Shown here piece by piece: positions 36,171 through 44,553 of a DNA stretch of 64,000 nt. Source of the stretch: Clostridia bacterium (GTDB lineage: Bacteria; Bacillota; Clostridia; UBA1212; UBA1255); assembly GCA_017560765.1 (NCBI GenBank), contig JAFZEI010000031.1, positions 21,005 to 85,004 on the forward strand, given 5' to 3'. The notes below the pieces were generated by a model. It ran no database searches. It was not told the DNA's origin and saw only the letters and a list, made by a program, of their open reading frames with translations. Both the position numbers and the translations under genes were made by a program. Position 1 is the stretch's first letter, and each line of letters begins with the position of its first letter.

Positions 36171-37430
36171 ATGAAAAGAATTTTCGCTTTAGTATTGGTT
36201 TTGGCTTTGGCAATCGGTTGCCTTGCCGGTTGTGGAGAAGACAAAAAGATCAAAGATAACAATAACGGCAAGGATGAAGCACCATCAAGCGAAAAGACAG
36301 AAGTCATGACATTTAATGAGATTTCTGAAACAGTTTCTAAATTATCAAAAGGTTCAGAAATTGATATTAAGCTGTCTGTGGCAGTTAAGCCTGTTTTTAA
36401 TGAAACATTTACAGAAAGTGATTTCCTTGCACAGGTTAATGGTTTGTTAAGTAAGAATTCTAAAGGACTGTATGAGATTCCTGTATCTATTAAGGGATTT
36501 ATAAGTGATTCCGTTGCAGAGCTTAAATTAAAAGTGGCTGAACGTGAAGTGTCAGATATTATTGTTGCTGAAGAAAAGGCTTACCTTAATGCAAAGAGCT
36601 TCTTTAACTTTTTCATATCTTTTGCCGGTGTTGAGCTTGTATGGCCTTGTGAGAATGATTACATAGATATTGTATCATTTGTAGAGTATTATCAAAATAT
36701 GATGGCACAGCAAATGCCCGAAGATAATTATGACATCAATACAGAATGGTCTGATGAAGGTGATCTTTTTGCCGAAAATTCAGCCGTTTCGTTGGGAGGT
36801 ATTGCTTTCCTTGATGAAGAGACCAAGCAACAGATTATGAACGTAATAGAAGTATTAAAAACAGCAATTCCTGAGACAATGCTTAATTCGATTGTTAATC
36901 AAATTGTAAATATAGCAGAAAGCAACAAGGTTATTTCTAAACACGAAGACCATATATCTTTCAAATTGGATAAAACAAATATAAAGGGATTTGCATTGGC
37001 TATAGCAGGTGTGGTACGTACTAACGGTGCTGATTTAATTGATTTGGTGATGCAAGCAATTAAGAATTCTGACAAGTTTGATGAAGAAATGAAAGAAGGT
37101 ATGACATCAGGCTACGATAAAGAAGAAGTTAAAAAAGAAATAGAGGAGACTCTGAATGAAGCCGAACTTAGTAAAACACTTGATACGTTTGTCAGTGAAA
37201 TAGGAGATTCGCATTTGAATGTAACCGTAGGGGCAAATGATACAAAGGCTACACTTCTTGTTGATATTCTCATAGACGGTCAAGCAGCAGAGGAATCTGA
37301 ATCTGATATTTCACAATTAGCAATTGTTTTTGAGGCAGAATGTGCAGTAAAAGAAGTTCCGGAGATTAAAGCTCCCGCAAAAGTTCTTACAGTGGCAGAG
37401 ATTAATACTTTGTTTGCACTTCTTGCATGA
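36171..37430 (+). CDS. Lipoprotein of unknown function
   Basis: The ATG at 36171 follows GAGGAG. The 419 residues begin MKRIFALVLVLALAIG and end the signal with the lipobox LAGC. The mature part is helical and acidic with a serine/lysine spacer first. I recognise no family; by shape it resembles the secreted beta-barrel-like lipoproteins of Firmicutes that read as membrane-surface sensors, but this is only resemblance. It is monocistronic between a promoter and a terminator. A longer in-frame start at 36093 would begin inside the promoter and is rejected. Confidence 0.8.
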   Translation: MKRIFALVLVLALAIGCLAGCGEDKKIKDNNNGKDEAPSSEKTEVMTFNEISETVSKLSKGSEIDIKLSVAVKPVFNETFTESDFLAQVNGLLSKNSKGLYEIPVSIKGFISDSVAELKLKVAEREVSDIIVAEEKAYLNAKSFFNFFISFAGVELVWPCENDYIDIVSFVEYYQNMMAQQMPEDNYDINTEWSDEGDLFAENSAVSLGGIAFLDEETKQQIMNVIEVLKTAIPETMLNSIVNQIVNIAESNKVISKHEDHISFKLDKTNIKGFALAIAGVVRTNGADLIDLVMQAIKNSDKFDEEMKEGMTSGYDKEEVKKEIEETLNEAELSKTLDTFVSEIGDSHLNVTVGANDTKATLLVDILIDGQAAEESESDISQLAIVFEAECAVKEVPEIKAPAKVLTVAEINTLFALLA

Positions 37431-37455
37431 TTGTGATTCAAATTCTATGTATGTC

Positions 37456-37486
37456 AAAGGAGCTGTTTTATGCAGCTCCTTTTTTT
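37456..37486 (+). terminator. Terminator after the 419-residue lipoprotein gene
   Basis: AAAGGAGCTG-N7-CAGCTCCTTT continuing into eight T. It lies between convergent genes. Confidence 0.88.
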
Positions 37487-38037
37487 TATTGTTCAAGCTG
37501 CTTGCCTATTATTGCCGCTGCAGATTGAGTAAGCTTTGCTTCTGTATCACCAATTGTCTTTCGTGTGTCAGGAGAAAACATAATCACTGAACCGACAGGG
37601 TCTCCGTGAGAAATTATCGGTGTGCCTACGAATGACATCATTTTATCTCCGCTTATATCTTCTAAAATAGGGAAGAAATCTGTTCTTCTGTCAGGGGCAA
37701 TGAATGTAGTCCTGTCTTCCATAGCTTGTTCTAATTGCCTTGTAATTCTTTTGCCGCTAAAATCTTTCTTGGATACACCTGAAACTGCCACTACGGAATC
37801 TCTGTCAGTAATACAAGTTGGATAACCTGCGGTTTTTGCAAGGCTGTCTGCAAATTGTAATGCAAATTCATTTAAATCACTCATTACAGAGTGTTTTCTT
37901 AACACTATTTCGCCATTTTCTCCGGTGTAGATTTCTACCGGATCTCCCTCACGCAGGCGCAAAGTTCGGCGTATTTCTTTTGGTATGACTATTCTGCCGA
38001 GTTCATCGATTCTTCTTACTATTCCTGTTGCTTTCAT
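37486..38037 (-). CDS. spoVT: Stage V sporulation protein T
   Basis: Transcription regulator of late forespore genes, active with sigma-G. The 183 residues have an N-terminal AbrB/MazE swapped-hairpin DNA-binding domain (MKATGIVRRIDELGRIVIPKEIRRTLRLREGDPVEIY, here 1-37) and a C-terminal GAF domain (about 56-183) for a small ligand. Length and domain order match Bacillus SpoVT. It shows that the host can form endospores or descends from one that could. A GGAG site lies upstream of the ATG. Confidence 0.95.
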   Translation of the reverse strand: MKATGIVRRIDELGRIVIPKEIRRTLRLREGDPVEIYTGENGEIVLRKHSVMSDLNEFALQFADSLAKTAGYPTCITDRDSVVAVSGVSKKDFSGKRITRQLEQAMEDRTTFIAPDRRTDFFPILEDISGDKMMSFVGTPIISHGDPVGSVIMFSPDTRKTIGDTEAKLTQSAAAIIGKQLEQ

Positions 38038-38072
38038 ATATAAAAAACTCCTTGCTTTACAAATTGTGTTGT

Positions 38073-38101
38073 TATTATCTGTAAAACAAGGATTTTTATA
38101 C
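38073..38101 (-). promoter_or_regulatory. Possible sigma-G/F-type promoter of spoVT
   Basis: Reading leftwards, GTATA-N17-GATAATA, close to the forespore consensus GHATR and CATNNTA. Sigma-G control of spoVT is established in Bacillus; the match here is tentative. Confidence 0.4.
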
Positions 38102-38121
38102 TTCTACAATTTATTTTGTTA

Positions 38122-41025
38122 TCAGAATATGAGTTTTTTTCTTACTAAACAGAGTCCGCTAAATAAGAATATAATGGAAACGCAAACTAACTCAAATTTG
38201 ATATCTCCTGTATTTGGGTCGTTAACAGGTTTGTCTGTTTCGTCGGTTGTAGGCGGTGTTATATTCGGAATATCGCTGCCGGCAGCCTTGAGCAACTCAA
38301 TAGCATCATCAAGAGTAGCTTTAATATCAGACGGGATAAGGCCCTTTTCGTACTCTGTCAGCAAGTTATATGCATTTGCGCTATTTTGTACTTTCGATAA
38401 AAGTTCATCATCGTTTGCCTCCGGTAAGGCTGAAATCAAATTAATAACATTTTCAGCATTCTCGACTACTTTAAGAGCAGCATTTATACGAGAAAGGTTG
38501 CTGTTGATTTCCGTAATTTCTTCATTGCTCAAAGACGAAGTGTCATTAAGAGCAGCTTCGTAATCAGCCTTAGCTTGAATAAGATCGTTTTTGCTTGATA
38601 ATGATACATTTTCGGCAGTGATTCCACTGGCAATAATAATTGACTGTTTTTCTTTGCGGAGCTCTACACCGCCGCCGAGCTCTATATAGTAACTGCAACA
38701 ATCATTATCTGTAGACACGTTTACAAAAGGCCCGTAGCTTGGATTTCTCTCGGGATAAACAGCAAAATAAAGTTCTTGGTTATCATAAACTATTACATCA
38801 ACACCTACTTTGACGGAAACAGTGATGCAATCATCCACTGCATCCTTTAAATCTACAAGAGCTGCATCTTTGTAAATTACAAGTAAATCATCATTGTTAA
38901 TATTACAGTAGTGTCCCATTGTTTTTGCTCCTTGCGCACGTGTTCCGCACTTACTGCAAGTATATTCCATCTCAATCTCTACTTTCTCGTAATGATTAAG
39001 GTCAGGGAAAACGTCACCATAGTTATCGACTTTGCCAATTTTTTCGGCTGCATATAAAGTCGGCGAAGAAATAAAAATAAGTGCGAAAATAATAAGTGCA
39101 GATAAAAGTTTTGTTGAAACTTTATTTTTATTTATTTGTTTGATTACGCCGGCAGAAATAATTAATATAAGAATTAAGAAAATTGCACTGCTTTCACCGG
39201 TGGGCGGATTATTGTCATTTTGAGAGGAATCTCCTTGCGCAGTAACTAATTTGATTCTGCCGCTTCCGTTTACATTACTGTAGTCAACCAGAAGACCGGG
39301 GTATTTTTCAAGAAGGGGAGAATTGGATGCATCAACTGTGCAGTTTTCAAAACCTTTTATGTAATTTGCTAAAACCATGTAATCTTCAGATACATAATCT
39401 AAAACATTTACAGCACCGTTCAACATGGCAAAACCGCCGCCGAGATCGCGTAAAGTGTAGTTGTAACCGGCTAAATTGTACTTGGCGCTTAAATTAAGTG
39501 GTTCCCAGCAGTTATTCTCTTTATTGTATACCTTCACATCGTGTACACGATATTTTATAGGTCCGCTTACCCAAACATCATATTCATCTTTAACAGTGGT
39601 GTTTTTTGTGGAGGTGTTAATTTTATATGTTAAGCCGGACACATGGAGGAAACTGCCATCTTCATTTGGCGTGTGACGAGTACTCCACTCTAACATATCC
39701 AATATCTGTTGACCCGTAACAGTTTGAAGACAAGCTACATTTCCGAAAGGATGCATATCCTTACAAGTTTTGTACGAAACATCGCCTGTAACAGCTTTGT
39801 TGCGAACGCCGCCGCCATTCATAATTGCAACATCCACATCAAGATCCATATTATCAAAGAGATAATAAAGTGCATCGGCTGCGAAATCACCTGAATTAGT
39901 TTCTTGACTGCGCACGAGACGGTTGTTTTCGCTGTCATAATTATCAAAAGTAACAGCAAATGAACCTATTTTTTGACCGAGTTGATTGTCGATTTTTTGA
40001 AGCCATTCGTCTTTTATTTTTCTCGTATCAGCGTCGCTGATTATTGAGGAATTTTGGTAAAACTCAGAAGATAAAGTATATCCGTCTTCTTCATTGCCCT
40101 CTAATTCGATAAAATCTGTAGAAATATCTCCTGTTTCCGAATCAATAACCATCATTCCTATTCTGTTAAAGTATTCACCTGTTTGTGTAAGGAGAACGTG
40201 GTTACCGGCTTTATCTTTTATTGATTTACCTTTTATAACAGTATGTGAATGACCGTCTATAAAAGCATCAAGACCGCTTAAACCGCTTATTGTTTCTTCG
40301 CTTGTCCATGGAGTAGACGAAGGATCTACACCTAAATGACCTAATGCAATAATTTTTGTAGCTCCGGCACTTTTGACTTCGTCTATTGCTTTTTGAACAT
40401 CTTGACGAAGTGCGCTGCCATCATCACCGGCAGAAATATTGTATATAAATTCTCCGTGTTCATTCTGGAAATAGGCCGGAGTAGATTTTGAGAAAGTCTC
40501 AGGAGTTGTAACACCGATAAACGCAAGCTTTTCGTTACCGCAGTTAAATGTTACATAACTATCTAATACATTATCACCTCGAACACCATTTAAAACATGG
40601 TAAAAGTTACAAGATATGTAAGGGAAGTTTGCTCTGTCAATTGTATCCATGCATCCTTGCATATTGTAATCAAACTCATGATTTCCCAATGTGGCTACAT
40701 CATAGCCTGCAGCATTCATTAATTTAATAATGCTTTCACCCTTATCCATAGAACCATACGCAGTTCCTTGAATATGGTCTCCAGCATCAGCCAAAAGTAC
40801 GTACTTGTACTTTTTTTGCAAATCTTTTTTTATTGCTGCAATCACATCATAACTTAACTTTCCGTCGATGTATGTATGGACATCGTTTGTGTAAAGAATC
40901 ACAATATCTTCTGATGGTGAGCTGTCAGCAAAAACTTCTGTTGCCGGTGTTAGGAAAACCAAAGTCATTATTATGCCTAAAATAAGACTGAATTTTCGTA
41001 TGAGTGAGTGAGTTGACTTTTTCAT
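38122..41025 (-). CDS. Surface 5'-nucleotidase fused to a second exported protein
   Basis: The 967 residues begin with a signal peptide (about 1-33). A metallophosphatase domain (about 40-280) shows NDVH, DAGDHIQG, GNHEFD and GHSHT; the 5'-nucleotidase C-terminal domain follows (about 345-570). At 606-611 lies NPPTGE, a sortase-like signal, then a membrane segment (612-628), a lysine-rich stretch (629-639) and a second hydrophobic segment ending in LYAAE (640-661) that looks exactly like a signal peptide. The second half (662-930) has a CSKC...HYC ribbon and a FIVAR-like helical part. The C-terminus is DPNTGD, a membrane segment and KKLIF. No in-frame ATG, GTG or TTG exists at the junction. 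It hydrolyses extracellular nucleotides by family inference. Confidence 0.9.
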   Translation of the reverse strand: MKKSTHSLIRKFSLILGIIMTLVFLTPATEVFADSSPSEDIVILYTNDVHTYIDGKLSYDVIAAIKKDLQKKYKYVLLADAGDHIQGTAYGSMDKGESIIKLMNAAGYDVATLGNHEFDYNMQGCMDTIDRANFPYISCNFYHVLNGVRGDNVLDSYVTFNCGNEKLAFIGVTTPETFSKSTPAYFQNEHGEFIYNISAGDDGSALRQDVQKAIDEVKSAGATKIIALGHLGVDPSSTPWTSEETISGLSGLDAFIDGHSHTVIKGKSIKDKAGNHVLLTQTGEYFNRIGMMVIDSETGDISTDFIELEGNEEDGYTLSSEFYQNSSIISDADTRKIKDEWLQKIDNQLGQKIGSFAVTFDNYDSENNRLVRSQETNSGDFAADALYYLFDNMDLDVDVAIMNGGGVRNKAVTGDVSYKTCKDMHPFGNVACLQTVTGQQILDMLEWSTRHTPNEDGSFLHVSGLTYKINTSTKNTTVKDEYDVWVSGPIKYRVHDVKVYNKENNCWEPLNLSAKYNLAGYNYTLRDLGGGFAMLNGAVNVLDYVSEDYMVLANYIKGFENCTVDASNSPLLEKYPGLLVDYSNVNGSGRIKLVTAQGDSSQNDNNPPTGESSAIFLILILIISAGVIKQINKNKVSTKLLSALIIFALIFISSPTLYAAEKIGKVDNYGDVFPDLNHYEKVEIEMEYTCSKCGTRAQGAKTMGHYCNINNDDLLVIYKDAALVDLKDAVDDCITVSVKVGVDVIVYDNQELYFAVYPERNPSYGPFVNVSTDNDCCSYYIELGGGVELRKEKQSIIIASGITAENVSLSSKNDLIQAKADYEAALNDTSSLSNEEITEINSNLSRINAALKVVENAENVINLISALPEANDDELLSKVQNSANAYNLLTEYEKGLIPSDIKATLDDAIELLKAAGSDIPNITPPTTDETDKPVNDPNTGDIKFELVCVSIIFLFSGLCLVRKKLIF

Positions 41026-41058
41026 AACTGCAACCTCCTAAATGGTATTACGTCAATT

Positions 41059-41087
41059 ATTATAGTGGTTAATTTAAAAATTGGCAA
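41059..41087 (-). promoter_or_regulatory. Promoter of the 5'-nucleotidase gene
   Basis: Reading leftwards, TTGCCA-N17-TATAAT. GGAGG precedes the ATG at 41025. Confidence 0.75.
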
Positions 41088-41153
41088 TTTAAAATGAAAT
41101 AAAAGATATAAAAAGATATTATGGCATGATATACAGTCTTTGTTACTTGTCCC

Positions 41154-41184
41154 TTTTGTCCCTTTTGGGCGATTAGGGACAAAA
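41154..41184. repeat. Intergenic palindrome TTTTGTCCC / GGGACAAAA
   Basis: Perfect 9-bp arms (41154-41162 and 41176-41184), 13-nt loop, preceded by a second TTGTCCC. T-run on the 5' side and A-run on the 3' side as in the other palindromes of this window. Confidence 0.65.
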
Positions 41185-41296
41185 CTCCCAATTTAACTGC
41201 GGTGGTACAATAAAGTTGCGATGCATTGACTGCAATAATCACACCAAATCGAAAGTACAATCTTTAAATCTTTTGACTTTAGAGGTTATATTTTTC

Positions 41297-41325
41297 TTGC
41301 AATTTATCTCTTAAGGAAGTAAGAT
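41297..41325 (+). promoter_or_regulatory. Promoter of the GH106-like gene
   Basis: TTGCAA-N17-TAAGAT, 40 bp before the ATG. Confidence 0.5.
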
Positions 41326-41365
41326 AGACATATCTTATTGAATAAAGAAATGTGAGGAAACATTT

Positions 41366-44300
41366 ATGGCAAACAAAGAGAAAATAATTAAACTTTTTGA
41401 AAAACCTGGTGTGGAATACAGAGGAAAACCCTTCTGGTCTTGGAATGGCGAACTTGAAAAAGACGAGCTTATTCGTCAAGTTGCAATAATGAAAGAAATG
41501 GGTTTTGGCGGATATTTTATGCATTCACGCGCAGGACTGATTACAGAGTACTTAGGAGACGAATGGTTTGACCTTATAAATGCTGTGGCAGACGCAGGTA
41601 CGGAAATGGGCATGGAGTCTTGGCTTTACGACGAAGACAGATGGCCAAGCGGCAGTGCAGGAGGTAAGGTAACCGTAGATGAACAGTATAGAATGAAACA
41701 AATCACAATGTACTGTCAGGATAAAGAAGCATATTTGCAAGCAAATGCTCTTCCCGGAGACAGTAACGATGAGCTTATTTCAATTTATGCGGCAAATATA
41801 GACGGTAAAGCTGTTTATGAGTATAAAGAGTGTAAAGATGAAGACGAACTTAAAGAAGAAATAAAAAAAGATTGCTACAATAAAGTTCTTCTTTTTAGAA
41901 TAGATTTAAGAAAACCAAGCAGTGTTTACAATGGCACGACATACATTGACACGATGAGTCGCAAAGCAGTAGATAAATTTATTGAGCTGACACATGACGA
42001 ATATAAAAAGCGTTGCGGAGACAGAATCGGTACAACAATTAAAGGTATATTTACTGACGAGCCTCACAGAGGTCATACACTCGATAATTATAGAGAAGCA
42101 GAAGGTTTGGCAACTTGTTCGGCAGCATATACGGACGACCTTTTTGATGAATTTATTAAAAGATACGGATATGATCTTAAACCTTTGTTGCCTGAGCTTT
42201 TCTACAGAAAAGACGGTAAGAGTGTACACAAGGTTAAAATTAATTATGTAGATCTTGCAAACAACCTTTTTGTTGAAAGATTTGCAGATCCCATAAATGA
42301 CTGGTGTAATGATAATAACATGATTTTTACCGGTCACGTATTACACGAAGACAGTTTGACTGCACAAACAGCAACACAAGGATCTCTTATGAGATTTTAC
42401 CCTCACATGACATATCCCGGTGTTGATGTACTCAGCGAAGGCAACAGATGCTATTGGATAGTGAAGCAACTTTCGTCTGCAGCAAGACAGGCAGGTCAAA
42501 AGTGGCTTCTTTCAGAGCTTTACGGATGTACAGGTTGGCAATTTGACTTTGCGGCTCATAAAGCAGTCGGAGATTGGCAGGCACTTTTGGGAATTAACTT
42601 CCGTTGTCATCATCTATCATGGTACACAATGGAGGGTGAATCAAAAAGAGACTATCCTGCAAGTATACTTCATCAATCAAAATACTATAAAGATTATGAT
42701 TATGTAGAGTCATATTTTGCGAGATTTGGAGTTGTGATGTCACAAGGACGTCCTCTTTGTGATCTTCTCGTATTAAATCCCATTGAGACTTGCTGGGCCC
42801 TTATGTATCCGGGTTGGTCACATTGGGTTGGAACAAATCCTAACAACCATGAAATGGTGGGAATCGAACAAAGTTATGCCGCTTTATTCCACTATATTAT
42901 GGGAGCGCAAATTGATTTTGATTACGGCGAAGAATACCTTATGGCTCCTTCTTATAAAGTAATAAAAGAAAACGGCAAAGCGCTGCTTTGTATCGGAGAA
43001 AGTAAATACAGCACTGTACTTATCAGTATAGCTTTAACAATACGTCCCACAACAGTAAAAATGTTAAAAGAGTTTTTGGATATGGGCGGTAAAGTTGTTT
43101 TTGCAGGAGACGTTCCTAAGTATGTAGACGGAGAAGAATCAAATGATGTAATTGAGCTTTCAAATCATAAGAATGCAAAAGTTGTTGATTTTGAAGCAAA
43201 AGCTATTGCAGATGCTGTTCGCGGTTCGTATGATATTCATGTTGAAGGTGAACGTTCTGATTCAGTATTCTTGCAAGCTCGCTATGATGACGAAACAAAT
43301 CTTATATATGTTGGTATGATAAATACAGACAGAGAAAACGCAATCAGAAATCTTAAACTCGTTGTTAATAAGGCAGAGGATACATTTGATATTAAAGAGG
43401 GTGCAGTTTTTGCTGAAGAATGGGAGCTCACAAGTGGCAAGAGATTCAGCAAAGAAATTGTTTTTGAGGACGGCAAACCGACTGTGGCATTTGATCTCGA
43501 AGCTATAGGAGAGAAAGTTTTCGTATTCTCATTAGAAAAAGATGCATCACTTGAAGTAAAATCTGAGACAAGCGAAGTTGCTGTAAATAAAATCAGTGAA
43601 GATGCAGAGTTTGAATATAAGCTTGACGAAGCTAATGTTTGTGTTCTTGATTTTGCAAAATGGAGATTTAACGGCGGCGAGTGGCAGTCAGAGGATGAAG
43701 TCCTTAAAGTTGATGCAAAAATACGTGATTTGGTAGGTATAGAGCATAGAAGCGGTGATATGCTGCAACCTTGGTACGCTAAGAAGTATTGTAATGATGC
43801 ATACGGCGACTTGGAAGTAGAATATGATTTCTATGCAGATGTTATACCTGAAGGTGAGTTGTTTGTTGCAGGAGAAAGACCTGAATTTTGCCAATACTAT
43901 CTTAACGGCACAAAACTTGAATGCAGTGACATGTCAGACTTTTGGGTTGATATATGCTTCAAGAAAATGCCGATAAAGAAAGACCTTGTAAAAATCGGTA
44001 AAAATACAGTAACAGTTAAAACATTGTTTAAGAGAACAACAAATATAGAAGCACTTTATCTTGTGGGTAACTTTGGTGTACGAATAGAGAATGAAAACAA
44101 ACGCGTTCTTGTTAAATTGCCCGAAAAATTAGGACTCGGTAACCTCAGAGAATATAACTTACCGTTCTATACAGGCTGTGTAACATATACGATACCTAAT
44201 GATAAATTTAATAAAAATGCAGCTAAGAATGTTACAGAGCTTAATGGTTACTGTGCATCATTAGCTAAGGTATCACCTGCAGATGGCAGTGCAAAAGCAA

Positions 44301-44539
44301 AAATTCTTGCTTGGGCTCCATATGAGGCTGATGTTACAGATTGGGTAAGAGAAGGAAAAGACATAGATATCACTATGGTTTGCTCCAGACGAAATGTATT
44401 CGGACCTCTCCACTTGGTACCTGCAATTCAAAGTGCCTACGGACCTCCGCACTTTACAACAAGCGGCAAGTCATGGACATATAAATATGAATTGATAGAC
44501 AGCCGTATTTACGGTATTACTATTAAAGAAAAGGAATAA
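41366..44539 (+). CDS. GH106-like alpha-L-rhamnosidase
   Basis: The 1057-residue protein opens with PFWSWNGELEKDELIRQV, MGFGGYFMHSRAGL and WLYDEDRWPSG, the hallmark start of the GH106-type family of rhamnosidases. Further conserved parts are GIFTDEPHRG, GHVLHEDSL, SELYGCTGWQFDF and CHHLSWYTMEGESKRDYPAS. The C-terminal ~350 residues look like beta-sandwich domains. No signal peptide, so it would act on imported rhamnose-containing oligosaccharides such as pectin side chains. It has GAGGAA before the ATG and may share a transcript with addA, 14 bp on. Confidence 0.82.
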   Translation: MANKEKIIKLFEKPGVEYRGKPFWSWNGELEKDELIRQVAIMKEMGFGGYFMHSRAGLITEYLGDEWFDLINAVADAGTEMGMESWLYDEDRWPSGSAGGKVTVDEQYRMKQITMYCQDKEAYLQANALPGDSNDELISIYAANIDGKAVYEYKECKDEDELKEEIKKDCYNKVLLFRIDLRKPSSVYNGTTYIDTMSRKAVDKFIELTHDEYKKRCGDRIGTTIKGIFTDEPHRGHTLDNYREAEGLATCSAAYTDDLFDEFIKRYGYDLKPLLPELFYRKDGKSVHKVKINYVDLANNLFVERFADPINDWCNDNNMIFTGHVLHEDSLTAQTATQGSLMRFYPHMTYPGVDVLSEGNRCYWIVKQLSSAARQAGQKWLLSELYGCTGWQFDFAAHKAVGDWQALLGINFRCHHLSWYTMEGESKRDYPASILHQSKYYKDYDYVESYFARFGVVMSQGRPLCDLLVLNPIETCWALMYPGWSHWVGTNPNNHEMVGIEQSYAALFHYIMGAQIDFDYGEEYLMAPSYKVIKENGKALLCIGESKYSTVLISIALTIRPTTVKMLKEFLDMGGKVVFAGDVPKYVDGEESNDVIELSNHKNAKVVDFEAKAIADAVRGSYDIHVEGERSDSVFLQARYDDETNLIYVGMINTDRENAIRNLKLVVNKAEDTFDIKEGAVFAEEWELTSGKRFSKEIVFEDGKPTVAFDLEAIGEKVFVFSLEKDASLEVKSETSEVAVNKISEDAEFEYKLDEANVCVLDFAKWRFNGGEWQSEDEVLKVDAKIRDLVGIEHRSGDMLQPWYAKKYCNDAYGDLEVEYDFYADVIPEGELFVAGERPEFCQYYLNGTKLECSDMSDFWVDICFKKMPIKKDLVKIGKNTVTVKTLFKRTTNIEALYLVGNFGVRIENENKRVLVKLPEKLGLGNLREYNLPFYTGCVTYTIPNDKFNKNAAKNVTELNGYCASLAKVSPADGSAKAKILAWAPYEADVTDWVREGKDIDITMVCSRRNVFGPLHLVPAIQSAYGPPHFTTSGKSWTYKYELIDSRIYGITIKEKE

Positions 44540-44553
44540 TTTGTTGGTTTTTT

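Larger units (their letters stand above)
41026..41365. other. 340-bp divergent intergenic region
   Basis: Holds promoters for the leftward nucleotidase and the rightward glycosidase, and an inverted repeat at 41154-41184. No coding sequence is seen. Confidence 0.65.
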
